A program made the position numbers and the translations under genes. Below, piece by piece: positions 11,112 to 19,453 of a stretch of DNA of 64,000 bases. The first letter of the stretch is position 1; each line of letters opens with the position of its first letter. Source of the DNA: Rhodoferax sp. TS-BS-61-7 (GTDB taxonomy: Bacteria > Pseudomonadota > Gammaproteobacteria > Burkholderiales > Burkholderiaceae_C); contig NZ_PTQY01000002.1 in the NCBI RefSeq assembly GCF_002943465.1, positions 310,001-374,000 on the forward strand, in the 5' to 3' direction. The notes beneath the pieces were generated by a model. That model saw nothing but the letters and a program-made list of their open reading frames with translations, was not told the origin of the DNA and made no database searches.

Positions 11112-11591
11112 ATGAACTCGTACCCCCTCTCTACCAATCAATCTCGCTTCTCGCGTCTGCATCCACTGGTTGCGGTCGCTGCAGGCTCAGTGGTTCTGGT
11201 GAGCCTGCTGGGCGCCGCTGCCATTACGGGCATTCTTCCCAACTCCAATGCCAAGGCGGCGTCAGATGGTGTTGCCATCAGTGCCCCGGCAGATGTGTCT
11301 ACCCCTGCTGCAAAAACTTCCGTGCAGAAGGCTGCAAGCCAGAAGCCAGCTACGCAAAAATCTTCCACCCAGGTGGCAGCCAATTCCAATGCCCCTGCAC
11401 AACCCGCTGCAGCTCCCGCCGCTCCGGCCCAGAAAAACAGCGTAGTCGGTATCGGTGTGGGTGCTCTGGTTGGCGGTGCGCTGGGCAGCCAGATTGGCAG
11501 TGGCGATGGCAAGACCCTTGCCACCATCGCAGGTGCAGTAGGCGGCGGCTACGTTGGCAATGAAATTGCCAAGAAAAACGCTGCCCCTTAA
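11112..11591 (+). CDS. glycine-zipper 2TM domain envelope protein
   Basis: This is a 159-residue envelope protein. A hydrophobic segment at about 17-40 (LVAVAAGSVVLVSLLGAAAITG) acts as an anchor or signal. A flexible Ala/Pro/Gln/Ser linker follows, then at about 111-155 a glycine-zipper 2TM domain (VGIGVGALVGGALGSQIGSG and AGAVGGGYVGNEIAKK). This domain occurs in SlyB/17-kDa antigen-like envelope proteins. There is no lipobox Cys, so it is not a lipoprotein. The ATG follows AAGGAAAATCC. Its exact role is unknown; envelope integrity or stress is the usual association. Confidence 0.85.
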   Translation: MNSYPLSTNQSRFSRLHPLVAVAAGSVVLVSLLGAAAITGILPNSNAKAASDGVAISAPADVSTPAAKTSVQKAASQKPATQKSSTQVAANSNAPAQPAAAPAAPAQKNSVVGIGVGALVGGALGSQIGSGDGKTLATIAGAVGGGYVGNEIAKKNAAP

Positions 11592-11613
11592 ACCTCTAGC
11601 CTCCGCTACGTGG
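11589..11613 (+). repeat. possible remnant of the dispersed repeat (5' part only)
   Basis: Beginning at the TAA stop of the glycine-zipper gene, the sequence TAAACCTCTAGCCTCCG and then CTACGTGG resembles the 5' half of the repeat family (TAAATTGGCCTCTAGCC... GTGG) but lacks the GCGCGAGCAGCTA part. It overlaps the end of the convergent dehydratase gene. It may be a decayed copy or chance. Confidence 0.35.
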
Positions 11614-12532
11614 CTTGCCGCCACTGGCGGATTTGCTCCACCGTGGCGGTGGCGCCGCCGCACACGATGAACAGCACGTTGCGGTAGGGAGCCAGCGCCG
11701 CGTTGGCTTCATAGGCCACCGCCAGGCTGGCGCCGCAGGCGGGTTCCACCAATACGCGGTGGTCGGTCAGAAAACGTTCGCACGCATCCAGCGCACTGGC
11801 GTCTAACACCAAAACACTTTGCACCGGACGCTGTTGCGTCCACTGAAAAGCCTGTTCGCACACGCGCTTGGCGCCTAGCGATCCAGCAATGCTGGTAATG
11901 GCGTCCAGCGCCACCGTTTGCCCGGCCTGCATGGCCGCGTGCAGCGACGCAGCGCCAGTTGTCTCCACCGCAATGATGGGCACCTGCCCCCAGCCATTGC
12001 GCGCCATGCCTTCGGCCACGCCCGACATCAGGCCACCACCCCCCACCGACAGCACCACCGCATCGGGCACTACGCCCGCCCTAGCTACTTCGTCAATCAT
12101 GCTGGCGTGACCGGCCCACAGCAGCGGGTCGTCAAACGGATGCAAAAACGCATCGTCCGGCCCCACCAGCGACAGCGCCAGCTCATTGGCCTCTTGCCAC
12201 GATGCTCCGTGCACGATCACGTCCGCGTTTTCCAGCCGGAGCAGCTCTTGCGCCCGCGCCGTGGTCGTCTGCGGCACCACCACGGTTACGGGGATGTTCA
12301 GCACCCGCCCTGCATACGCCACCGCCATGCCCGCATTGCCGCCGGACGACGACACAAACCGCTTGGCCCCGCGCTGCGCATGGATCTGGCACGCATGGCC
12401 AATGCCGCGAATCTTGAAACTGCCGGGCGGCTGCAGCGCTTCCATCTTGAGCCAGACGGTGCGTAGCGCGGCGAGGCTGAGGGCGCGGGATTCGAGGAGT
12501 GGGGTTTCTAGGTGGAGGGGAGTTTTCGTCAT
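11606..12532 (-). CDS. PLP-dependent serine/threonine dehydratase-like enzyme
   Basis: This 308-residue fold-type II PLP enzyme most resembles L-serine/threonine dehydratases, which convert Ser or Thr to pyruvate or 2-oxobutyrate plus ammonia. The PLP lysine lies in PPGSFKIRGIG near residue 40. The substrate loop is SSSGGNAGMA, and the phosphate-binding glycine loop is SVGGGGLMSG. No C-terminal ACT regulatory domain is present, so it is of the short catabolic type. The gene is convergent with the glycine-zipper gene. Other amino acid dehydratases or racemases of the same fold cannot be excluded. Confidence 0.85.
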   Translation of the reverse strand: MTKTPLHLETPLLESRALSLAALRTVWLKMEALQPPGSFKIRGIGHACQIHAQRGAKRFVSSSGGNAGMAVAYAGRVLNIPVTVVVPQTTTARAQELLRLENADVIVHGASWQEANELALSLVGPDDAFLHPFDDPLLWAGHASMIDEVARAGVVPDAVVLSVGGGGLMSGVAEGMARNGWGQVPIIAVETTGAASLHAAMQAGQTVALDAITSIAGSLGAKRVCEQAFQWTQQRPVQSVLVLDASALDACERFLTDHRVLVEPACGASLAVAYEANAALAPYRNVLFIVCGGATATVEQIRQWRQAT

Positions 12533-12728
12533 GGTGAGGAGATTAACGCGCCACCGTATACTATTTAGAAAACTATGAAAAGCCGCTGCTAGGGAGGCGC
12601 GCTTGATGAGGATTGGGCAAGCTTGCTCAGTTCTTTTGCGTATCTATTTATCCAGATCTGTACGCTTCAAGCCGCAGTCCTTTCGACTAACTTGTGGCCC
12701 TTGGCCAAAAAACTGAAAGTTCGTTCAA

Positions 12729-12809
12729 ATGGGACAGGTTGCGTACAAGATTCCCCGGGTATCAGATGAGCAGATTCATCGTTCATTGATAGAAAGAACT
12801 AGCTACTGA
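12729..12809 (+). other. possible displaced N-terminus of the downstream coiled-coil membrane gene (26 codons)
   Basis: The interval 12533-12831 is A+T-richer than its surroundings and holds no other gene I can support. An ATG at 12729 opens 26 codons (beginning MGQVAYKIPRVSDEQ, ending IERTSY) and stops at TGA 12807-12809. The next gene's frame is open from 12793, one base on, but has no ATG nearby and only a GTG at 12832. Skipping the T of TAC-TGA-G would join the two into one continuous protein (TSY-EFGTFEVG). Explanations are a frameshift mutation, a sequence error, or +1 programmed frameshifting at the UGA. Confidence 0.4.
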
Positions 12810-12831
12810 GTTTGGGACGTTCGAAGTTGGC

Positions 12832-14145
12832 GTGCAAGTGGGTGATGCCCATGTCGGGCAGTTCACCTATCCAGATGCAAATGCCCCGAACTTGAAGGTG
12901 ATCCTCGCTGAGAAAAGTGATTTGATTTTCCACTTCTCGGCAAACATCAGTGGAATGGTTCTAACCTACTATCGAGGCGGGGTGCAAGGCCAGATTTGGG
13001 AGAAGTCCCCCGTCTTTGACGATCTTGGAATTGACACGCAAGGGTTCGATCCAGCAAGAATCAAAATCGCATCGCGTGCACTCGATCTATTCAGACCTGT
13101 ACAGCTACCGCGTCCAGCTGATCCGATTTCGCTATTGGAGTCTCAGCGCGCGTTGCAAGAGTCATCGTTTGCTCGTCTTCAACTTCAACTTGAAAAGGTG
13201 TTCGAGCAAACTATTGACCTTCGTGAGCAGCTCGAAGCCCAAGTTCGCAGCAAGGAGACGGTTCTAGAAGATTCGTTCAAACAGAAGCAGATTGAAGCGG
13301 ACCAGCGTCTTCAGAAACAAACTGACGATCTAGAAAATAGGGAGCAAGAGCTAGTTGAACAAAGAAGGTTACTTGATGAAAGTGACAACACTTTTGCTCG
13401 TCGCCAAATTCGCGAAAGGATGCTCAGCGATGTATCTGAAAGAGTTAAAAACTTCGGGCTTTCAGAAGCAACTGTGAGAGCTAGAAGACCAGTCGCGATG
13501 GGTATTTACGTGCTCATGTATCTTTTGTTTGGCCTTCTCCTTTTTACTGGCTATGAAATCGCGACAGTTCGACCGGACAATTCCTCTGCTTTACTCAAAA
13601 CACTTGCAATGCAAGTCGATAAGCTCACAGCCCTGACTTCACCGTCCACATCATCTAAGGCGACTGGTATAGACCAACTACCCACATCGAGTTTTAGCAG
13701 TGAATTGGTCAGTCAAAGCAATATTGAGCGAATCTTTCTTTGGTTGCGTTTCAGTCTTCTTTCGCTTGGGTTGGCAGCTTCGATCCTGTACTACATTCGT
13801 TGGCAAAACCAGTGGGCTACTTCTTACGCCACGACTGAACAATCGCTTCAGCAGTTCCATATTGATGTGAACCGTGCAAATTGGGTAGTTGAGACTTGTT
13901 TGGAGTGGCGAAAAGAGACAAAGTCAGACATTCCTACAGAGTTGATTAATAGTCTTACTCGGGGATTGTTTGCAGGGCGAGACACTGTCACCTCGGTGCT
14001 TCATCCGGCGGATGAGTTGGCGTCAGCACTTATGGGTAGTGCCTCAAAGCTATCTTTGAATGTTGGTGGAAATACAGTTGAAATCGACAAGCCCGGCAAG
14101 ATTCCAAAAACGGTCCAAGCGGTAGCTCCTGTTACGAAAGGTTGA
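12832..14145 (+). CDS. coiled-coil membrane protein of unknown function, low GC
   Basis: Translated from GTG 12832 this gives 437 residues; the true N-terminus may lie upstream through a frameshift. A beta-like N-terminal region (1-90) is followed by a long charged coiled coil (about 95-205, e.g. QLQLEKVFEQTIDLREQLEA). There are two membrane helices near 225-245 (GIYVLMYLLFGLLLFTGYEI) and 305-325 (WLRFSLLSLGLAASILYYI), then a C-terminal soluble region. The gene is visibly richer in A+T and uses A/T-ending codons more than its neighbours, which suggests recent acquisition. It stands alone between unrelated core genes. I do not recognise the family. Confidence 0.7.
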   Translation: MQVGDAHVGQFTYPDANAPNLKVILAEKSDLIFHFSANISGMVLTYYRGGVQGQIWEKSPVFDDLGIDTQGFDPARIKIASRALDLFRPVQLPRPADPISLLESQRALQESSFARLQLQLEKVFEQTIDLREQLEAQVRSKETVLEDSFKQKQIEADQRLQKQTDDLENREQELVEQRRLLDESDNTFARRQIRERMLSDVSERVKNFGLSEATVRARRPVAMGIYVLMYLLFGLLLFTGYEIATVRPDNSSALLKTLAMQVDKLTALTSPSTSSKATGIDQLPTSSFSSELVSQSNIERIFLWLRFSLLSLGLAASILYYIRWQNQWATSYATTEQSLQQFHIDVNRANWVVETCLEWRKETKSDIPTELINSLTRGLFAGRDTVTSVLHPADELASALMGSASKLSLNVGGNTVEIDKPGKIPKTVQAVAPVTKG

Positions 14146-14194
14146 GCCGTCGAATTCAACAGAGTGGGGGCTGCTGTATGTTGCGAGTATGGTC

Positions 14195-15607
14195 TTATTG
14201 ATTTATCAACCTCCGCACCGCCCCACGCGCCTCGCTCCGCAGCTCCCCCACGTCCACCCCCCGCAGCACATCGTCCTCAACGACACGCTGCCCATTAACC
14301 CAAAGCCCCTTAAGCGCAGGTCGCCCACCGCTGGCCACTGGTCCCACGGCCACATCGTGCAGGCCGAAGTAGCGCGGGTCGTCCAGCGCGTAGAGGGCGA
14401 TGTCGGCGGCCATGCCGGGGGCTAGCGTGCCTATGGCGTCCAGGCCCAGCACCTTGGCGCCGCCGGATGTGCCCCAGGCCACCACGTCGTCGGCGCTCAC
14501 CGCAGTGGCTTCGCCTTCACCCTGGCCATCGCGATAGAGCGGCTGGCAGCGGTCGCCCGCCGCTGCGCGTTGCATGAGCCAGGCGGCGTGCACTTCGGAA
14601 ATCATGTCGGCGGCTTCGTTGGATGCGGCGCCGTCCACGCCCATGGAGATGGGCACGCCTGCGGCCTGTAACGCCAGGATGGGGGCGATGCCGCTGCCCA
14701 GGCGGCCGTTACTTTGCGGGCAGTGGGCGATGCCGGTGCCGGTGCTGCCCAAGAGCGCAATCTCTTCGGCGTCCAGCTTCACCAGATGCGCAAACCACAC
14801 ATCGCTGCCCAGCCACTCGTGCTCGGCCACAAAGCGCACCGGGCTCATGCCGTGCATGCTGTGCACGGAGTCTTGGTAGCTCACCGTCTCTGACAAATGC
14901 GAGTGCAGGCGGATACCGAGGCTGCGCGCGGTGCGGGCGCACTCCACCAGCTCGGCCGGGGCCATGGAGTAGGGCGGTGTGGTGGGCGCCATGACCACGC
15001 GGCGCATGGCGTTGGGCGAAGCGTCGTGGTACAGCTTGGTGAGGCGCTGCACGTCGCCCAAGAAGGCGTCCAGCGACTCGGGGCGCAGGGCCTGGGGCAG
15101 TTCGGCTTCCAACTGGCGCACCTTGGTGGCGCCGCCACGGCACAGCACCATGCGCAGGCCCATGCGCTCGGCTTCTTCAAACAGGATGGCCGAGCTGTCA
15201 AACGGCATACCGGGGTAGTAGAGGTAGTTGTGGTCGGCCACGGTGCCGCAGCCCGACAGCGCCAGCTCCAGCAGGCCAATGCGCACGGCAGTGCGGAACA
15301 AGCCTTCGTCAAACGCGGCGCGAAAGCGGTAGGGCGTGGCGGCCAGCCAAGCGGTCAGCGGCAGGTCCAGCCCGTGCGTGTCGCCCTTGATGAGGGACTG
15401 GAACAGGTGGTGGTGGGTGTTGACCCAGGCGGGGTAGACCACGCAGTCGGTGGCGTCCACCACGCGTTCGCCGGGCTCGGGCGTGAGCTGGCCTATTGCT
15501 TCAATGAGGTTGCCGCGTATGCGGATATCGGGGCCGGCGCTGCGCGAGGCTGCGCCGCGCTGGCCGGTGACGATGGCGGCGGCGTTGCGGATGAGGGTTG
15601 ATGTCAT
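14195..15607 (-). CDS. amidohydrolase, 8-oxoguanine deaminase / hydroxyatrazine hydrolase-like
   Basis: This is a 470-residue metal-dependent amidohydrolase with the family's HxH (H65, H67 in NTHHHLFQ), a second His in LHSHLSE, a third in WFAHLV and the catalytic Asp in MGVDGAASNEAADM. These features and the length place it with nucleobase and triazine deaminases such as 8-oxoguanine deaminase (8-oxoguanine to urate plus ammonia) and AtzB/TrzN-type enzymes. It is the last gene of a minus-strand set encoding an NMT1-type importer and two oxygenases, 12 bases after the permease, so it probably performs a late ring deamination on an imported heterocycle. The exact substrate is not shown by the sequence; guanine-, isoguanine- or pterin-type substrates are alternatives. 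Confidence 0.82.
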   Translation of the reverse strand: MTSTLIRNAAAIVTGQRGAASRSAGPDIRIRGNLIEAIGQLTPEPGERVVDATDCVVYPAWVNTHHHLFQSLIKGDTHGLDLPLTAWLAATPYRFRAAFDEGLFRTAVRIGLLELALSGCGTVADHNYLYYPGMPFDSSAILFEEAERMGLRMVLCRGGATKVRQLEAELPQALRPESLDAFLGDVQRLTKLYHDASPNAMRRVVMAPTTPPYSMAPAELVECARTARSLGIRLHSHLSETVSYQDSVHSMHGMSPVRFVAEHEWLGSDVWFAHLVKLDAEEIALLGSTGTGIAHCPQSNGRLGSGIAPILALQAAGVPISMGVDGAASNEAADMISEVHAAWLMQRAAAGDRCQPLYRDGQGEGEATAVSADDVVAWGTSGGAKVLGLDAIGTLAPGMAADIALYALDDPRYFGLHDVAVGPVASGGRPALKGLWVNGQRVVEDDVLRGVDVGELRSEARGAVRRLINQ

Positions 15608-15619
15608 AGAGAGTTTTTG

Positions 15620-16417
15620 TTAGGCGCCTTGCGCGCTGTCATGCCAGTGGCCCAGGGCTTTTTTGCTGAGCCAGTCCATGCTAAGGAAGAGGGCGATGCC
15701 GGTGAGCGAGATGAGCGCCAGCGCGGCAAACAGGCGCGGGATGTTGATCTGAAAACCCGCTTGCAAAATTTCATACGCCAGGCCCGCACCAGTGCCACCG
15801 GTGCCAGCCACAAACTCGGCCACCACGGCGCCAATGAGCGCCAGCCCGCTGGATATGCGCAAGCCCCCAAAGAAGAAGGGCAGCGCGCTGGGAATGCGCA
15901 GGCGCACCAGCGTTTGCCAGCGACTGGCTCGGTTGAGCTTGAACAGGTTGACCAGCCCGGGGTTCACGCTGCGTAGGCCCAGCACGGTGTTGGAGATGAT
16001 GGGAAACACCGTGACTAGCGTGGCGCAGATGACCAGCGCCAGCGTGGGCTGCTTGACCCAGATGATGATGAGCGGCGCCACCGCCACCACGGGTGTGACC
16101 TGCAGCAGGATGGCGTAGGGGAAGAGGCTGGCCTCGATCAGACGGCTCTGCACAAACAGAAAGGCGGCGATGACGCCCAACACCGTGGCCAGCACAAAGG
16201 CCAGCACGGTGATCTTGAGCGTGGTGCCTAGCGCCATGAGCAGAGACGGGCCGTCGCTCACCAGCGTCTGCGCAATGTCTGTGGGCTTGGGCACCAGGTA
16301 GACCGGCACCTGCCAGGCGGTGCAGATGCCCTGCCACAGCAACAGAAAGAAGGCGCCCACGACCAGCGGGGCCAGCCATTTGAGGGTGGCGGTGTTTTTG
16401 AAAAATGAGGTTTGCAT
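15620..16417 (-). CDS. ABC transporter permease of the NMT1/SsuC/ThiX type
   Basis: This 265-residue inner-membrane permease has about six hydrophobic helices and the BPD_transp_1 coupling loop (LFKLNRASRWQTLVRLRIPSALP). Its relatives are SsuC, TauC and ThiX, which import sulfonates, taurine and pyrimidines. It follows the ATPase gene by 12 bases and pairs with the binding protein at 19454. The start is the ATG at 16415-16417. Confidence 0.9.
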   Translation of the reverse strand: MQTSFFKNTATLKWLAPLVVGAFFLLLWQGICTAWQVPVYLVPKPTDIAQTLVSDGPSLLMALGTTLKITVLAFVLATVLGVIAAFLFVQSRLIEASLFPYAILLQVTPVVAVAPLIIIWVKQPTLALVICATLVTVFPIISNTVLGLRSVNPGLVNLFKLNRASRWQTLVRLRIPSALPFFFGGLRISSGLALIGAVVAEFVAGTGGTGAGLAYEILQAGFQINIPRLFAALALISLTGIALFLSMDWLSKKALGHWHDSAQGA

Positions 16418-16429
16418 GGCGTTGGGTCC

Positions 16430-17278
16430 TTAGTGCAAATCGGCAGGGTCGCTGGCGGCCATCAGCATGGCGGACAGGTCACGGCAGTGTTCGGCAAACG
16501 GGGGCGAGAGGCGGTAGGCCTCGGAGCGGTCGGGTTCATCCAGCGGCACATCGGCGACGATGCGGCCGGGGCGCGCGGCCATCATCACCACGCGGCTGGA
16601 GAGGAACACCGCCTCGTAAATGCTGTGGGTGACAAACACCACCGTCAGGCCTGTGGCCTGCCAGAGAGCGCGCAGGTCGGTGTCGAGCTTGTTGCGGGTG
16701 AACTCGTCCAGCGCGCCAAAGGGCTCGTCCATCAGCAGCACGTCGGGTTGGGTGACCAGCGCACGCGCGATAGATGCGCGCATCTGCATGCCGCCCGACA
16801 GCTCGCGCGGGTAGACATGGCCAAAAGCGCCCAGGCCCACTTGTGCCAGCGCTTCGGCCACACGGGCATCGGCCTCGGGCCGTGGCACCTTTTGCAGGTC
16901 TAGCGGCAGGCGCACATTGGCAGCGACGGTGGCCCAGGGCATGAGCGTGGCCTCCTGAAACACCATGGCCGATGTCAGGCCGGACTTGGCCGGCTGGTCG
17001 GCCCCGGCCCAGCGGATGTGGCCGTGGCTGGGCTCCTCCAGCCCGGCAAACATCTTGAGCAGCGTGCTCTTGCCGCAGCCCGAGGGGCCGAGCAGGGACA
17101 CAAAGTCGCCGCGCTGGATGCGCAGGCTCATGCGCGCCAGCGCGTGGGTGCCGTTGCCATAGGTCTTCTCGACCTTGTTGGCGTGCAACACGGTCTGCGC
17201 GTCGGGGGCATCGGGCATTTGCGGGGCCGGGGTTTCTTCGTCGGCCATGGCGGTATCGGTGCTGGTTTTCATGAGCAT
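16430..17278 (-). CDS. ABC transporter ATP-binding protein of the NMT1/SsuB/TauB type
   Basis: This 282-residue ATPase has Walker A LGPSGCGKST, signature ELSGGMQMRASIARAL and Walker [18 protein letters not shown] followed by the switch His in VTHSIYEA. A variable Pro/Ala-rich N-terminal stretch of about 30 residues precedes the domain. I chose the ATG at 17276-17278 because GAAGGAG lies 5 bases before it; an upstream in-frame GTG overlaps that site and is unlikely. The start is only 2 bases after the stop of the Rieske gene, so the two are translationally linked. Confidence 0.92.
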   Translation of the reverse strand: MLMKTSTDTAMADEETPAPQMPDAPDAQTVLHANKVEKTYGNGTHALARMSLRIQRGDFVSLLGPSGCGKSTLLKMFAGLEEPSHGHIRWAGADQPAKSGLTSAMVFQEATLMPWATVAANVRLPLDLQKVPRPEADARVAEALAQVGLGAFGHVYPRELSGGMQMRASIARALVTQPDVLLMDEPFGALDEFTRNKLDTDLRALWQATGLTVVFVTHSIYEAVFLSSRVVMMAARPGRIVADVPLDEPDRSEAYRLSPPFAEHCRDLSAMLMAASDPADLH

Positions 17279-17280
17279 GG

Positions 17281-18348
17281 TCACTCCTTCACAGATGGTT
17301 CGGGGTGAATGGGCACCACGGTGCGGCGGTTGCCGGCGTGCATTTCCACTTCGCCGTGTTCGGCCAGCACGTCCATCAGCATGCGGCGTATCAGCAGGCC
17401 GGGTTTGTCGGACGGCATGTGGAATTCCTGGCGGCGCTTGGTGTCGATGCAGGCATCGGGGTCGGTGGCCTCCAGGATGTCGCGGTCTTCGGCGGTGATG
17501 GTGGCGTCCCAGTCAATCAGCTCCTGCGTGCTGCACTGTTCTTCGGTGTCGTTGCGGTACAGCCACTGCACCAGCATGAGGCGGTCGTCGCTGATGGGGG
17601 TGGCGCAGTTGTAGATGATGTGGTCGATGCCGCTGTCCGGGTAGTGGCAGCCAAAGCGGCGCGAGAAGGGCAGGTAGTACTTGTTGGCCAGGTGGCGCGT
17701 GGTGGTGGGCGTGGTGGCGCCAGTTACGCGGTGGCCTGCGGGTGGGTTGTTGATGGGGATGAGCGTTTCGCCCTCAAAGCCAAAGTCGGTTTCCACCAGT
17801 TCGTACTTTTGCGGCACGGGCTGGTTCAGGATGCCGAAGTTGGCCTTGTGCACAAAGCTGAAGTGCGAGTTGTCGAACGAGTTTTCCATCACGCGCACCG
17901 GGCTGGTTTTCCACTCTTCGTAGAACTGGAAGATGCGGCGGTAGCCCGGTGCACCGTCTTCGGGAAAGTGGGGAATCGGGCGCAGCGGGTCTTCCAGTGC
18001 TACCCACACGTAGCCGTATTTCTCCTGGCAGTGGAAGGCGGGCACCTTGGCACCGGCAGGAATGGCGGCGTCGGGGTTTTGCGGAATGCGCACGCAGGTA
18101 CCGCTGCAGTCATAGGTCCAGCCGTGGTAGCCACAGACGATGTTGTCGCCTTCGACAAAACCCTTGGACAGCTTGGCGGTGCGGTGGCAGCAGCGGTCGC
18201 GCAGGGCGGCGGGCTCGCCATTCGCCTTCTTCCACAGCACCAGGTTTTCACCGAGCAGTGTGAAAGGTTTGGGGCCATCGTCCAACTGGCTGATGGGCAA
18301 AAGTGCGTACCAGAAGCGGCGCAGCACAGGTTGTTGGGTGACCAACAT
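17281..18348 (-). CDS. Rieske non-heme iron oxygenase, large subunit
   Basis: This is a 355-residue ring-hydroxylating or demethylating oxygenase. The Rieske [2Fe-2S] ligands are C53 and H55 (RCCHR) and C72 and H75 (VCGYHG). The mononuclear iron site is D159-x2-H162-x4-H167 (FDNSHFSFVH). The single-component size and layout resemble phthalate-type O- and N-demethylases such as vanillate demethylase VanA and methylxanthine demethylases NdmA/B, more than two-subunit dioxygenases. No reductase or ferredoxin gene is in the cluster, so electrons must come from an unlinked partner. The start is the ATG at 18346-18348 after GGAGATACGACT. In this setting N-dealkylation or ring hydroxylation of an imported heterocycle is the likely role. 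Confidence 0.88.
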   Translation of the reverse strand: MLVTQQPVLRRFWYALLPISQLDDGPKPFTLLGENLVLWKKANGEPAALRDRCCHRTAKLSKGFVEGDNIVCGYHGWTYDCSGTCVRIPQNPDAAIPAGAKVPAFHCQEKYGYVWVALEDPLRPIPHFPEDGAPGYRRIFQFYEEWKTSPVRVMENSFDNSHFSFVHKANFGILNQPVPQKYELVETDFGFEGETLIPINNPPAGHRVTGATTPTTTRHLANKYYLPFSRRFGCHYPDSGIDHIIYNCATPISDDRLMLVQWLYRNDTEEQCSTQELIDWDATITAEDRDILEATDPDACIDTKRRQEFHMPSDKPGLLIRRMLMDVLAEHGEVEMHAGNRRTVVPIHPEPSVKE

Positions 18349-18447
18349 AGTCGTATCTCCAGATTTGCTGCTCCGCCTGCTGAGGCAGGTGGGGCAGCGC
18401 TGGCCGGCGCGCCAGAATGGTCGCCTTCGCCAGCAGGGCACAGCACA

Positions 18448-19422
18448 CTAGGCAGCCAGGGCCGCCTCGTGCGTCAGCCGGTACATCAACTCAAAGTGCT
18501 CGCCCGCGGTGCGGGTGGGCAGGTCTTCGTCATCCCCCGTGCGGAAGGCCTTCAGGCACGCAATGCGCGTGTGGTAGTTCAGGTCCTGAAAGAAGGGGAT
18601 GGAGTAGCGGTGCTTCTGTGGCGAGCGGTTGCGCACGCGGTGGCCGTTGGAGTGGTAAGCCCCGTTGGTCCACACCGGCATCATGTCGCCCAGGTTCACC
18701 ACAAAGGCGCCGGGCACCGGGTCGGCATACAGCCATTCGCCACTGGCGGCTTGCACCTCCAGGCCACCGGTAGCGTCCTGCAGCAGGATGGTGAACGCGC
18801 CCCAGTCGGTGTGCGCGCCGCAGCCAATCTGGTTGTTCACCACCTTGGCCTGCGGTGGGTAGTGCAGCAGGCGCAGCGTGGCCATGGGGTCGATGAGGGC
18901 TTCGTCAAAAAAATCCTCCCGCTCGCCGGTGGCCACGGCAAAGATGCGCATCAGCGTTTCCGAGATGCTGCTCACCTTTTGCAGGTACAGCTCGCACAGG
19001 GTGCGAAACCAGGGCAGCTCGGCCTCGGTGGGCCACTGGTTCGCACCGTAGTTGGGCAGGCCGGCCTGCACAAAGGGGTGGTCTGCCGGGGTTTCGTGGC
19101 CCAGCAGAAACGACTCTTTCAAGTCGGGTGGCGAATCCACATCCAGCGCCTGAGAGCCGATGCTCTCGTAGCCGCGCCGTGCAGTGTTCACGGCCAGCCG
19201 CTGTTTGGCGGCATCGCCCTGGGCGAAGAAGCGTTGCGCCTGCGCCAGCATGGACTCCATCTCTTCACTGGCCAGGCCGTGGCCCACCAGGTAGAAGAAG
19301 CCAATCTCGCGGCAGATGCGGTCCAGCGCGCGGGCCACGCCGGGTTTGTCGCTGCCGTCCAGCCAGGGCCCTATGTCCAGCGTGGGCCGCAGCGCACGCA
19401 CGGGTTCGGTGTACATCACCAT
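18448..19422 (-). CDS. isopenicillin N synthase-like Fe(II)/2-oxoglutarate dioxygenase
   Basis: This is a 324-residue member of the IPNS/plant-type 2OG oxygenase family. The iron ligands are H204 and D206 (GAHTDWGAF) and H261 (SNGHRV); the 2OG-binding R-x-S is R272-Y-S274. The N-terminal DIOX_N region contains GFFYLVGHGL. Such enzymes hydroxylate, demethylate or oxidise small molecules with O2 and 2-oxoglutarate. The start is the ATG at 19420-19422 after AAGGAGTCACC. It lies between the binding-protein gene and the Rieske gene of one putative transcription unit, so the substrate is probably the imported compound. This is a different enzyme class from TauD-type xanthine hydroxylases. Confidence 0.88.
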   Translation of the reverse strand: MVMYTEPVRALRPTLDIGPWLDGSDKPGVARALDRICREIGFFYLVGHGLASEEMESMLAQAQRFFAQGDAAKQRLAVNTARRGYESIGSQALDVDSPPDLKESFLLGHETPADHPFVQAGLPNYGANQWPTEAELPWFRTLCELYLQKVSSISETLMRIFAVATGEREDFFDEALIDPMATLRLLHYPPQAKVVNNQIGCGAHTDWGAFTILLQDATGGLEVQAASGEWLYADPVPGAFVVNLGDMMPVWTNGAYHSNGHRVRNRSPQKHRYSIPFFQDLNYHTRIACLKAFRTGDDEDLPTRTAGEHFELMYRLTHEAALAA

Positions 19423-19453
19423 GGTGACTCCTTGGTTTGCGTGCGTGCGGGGC

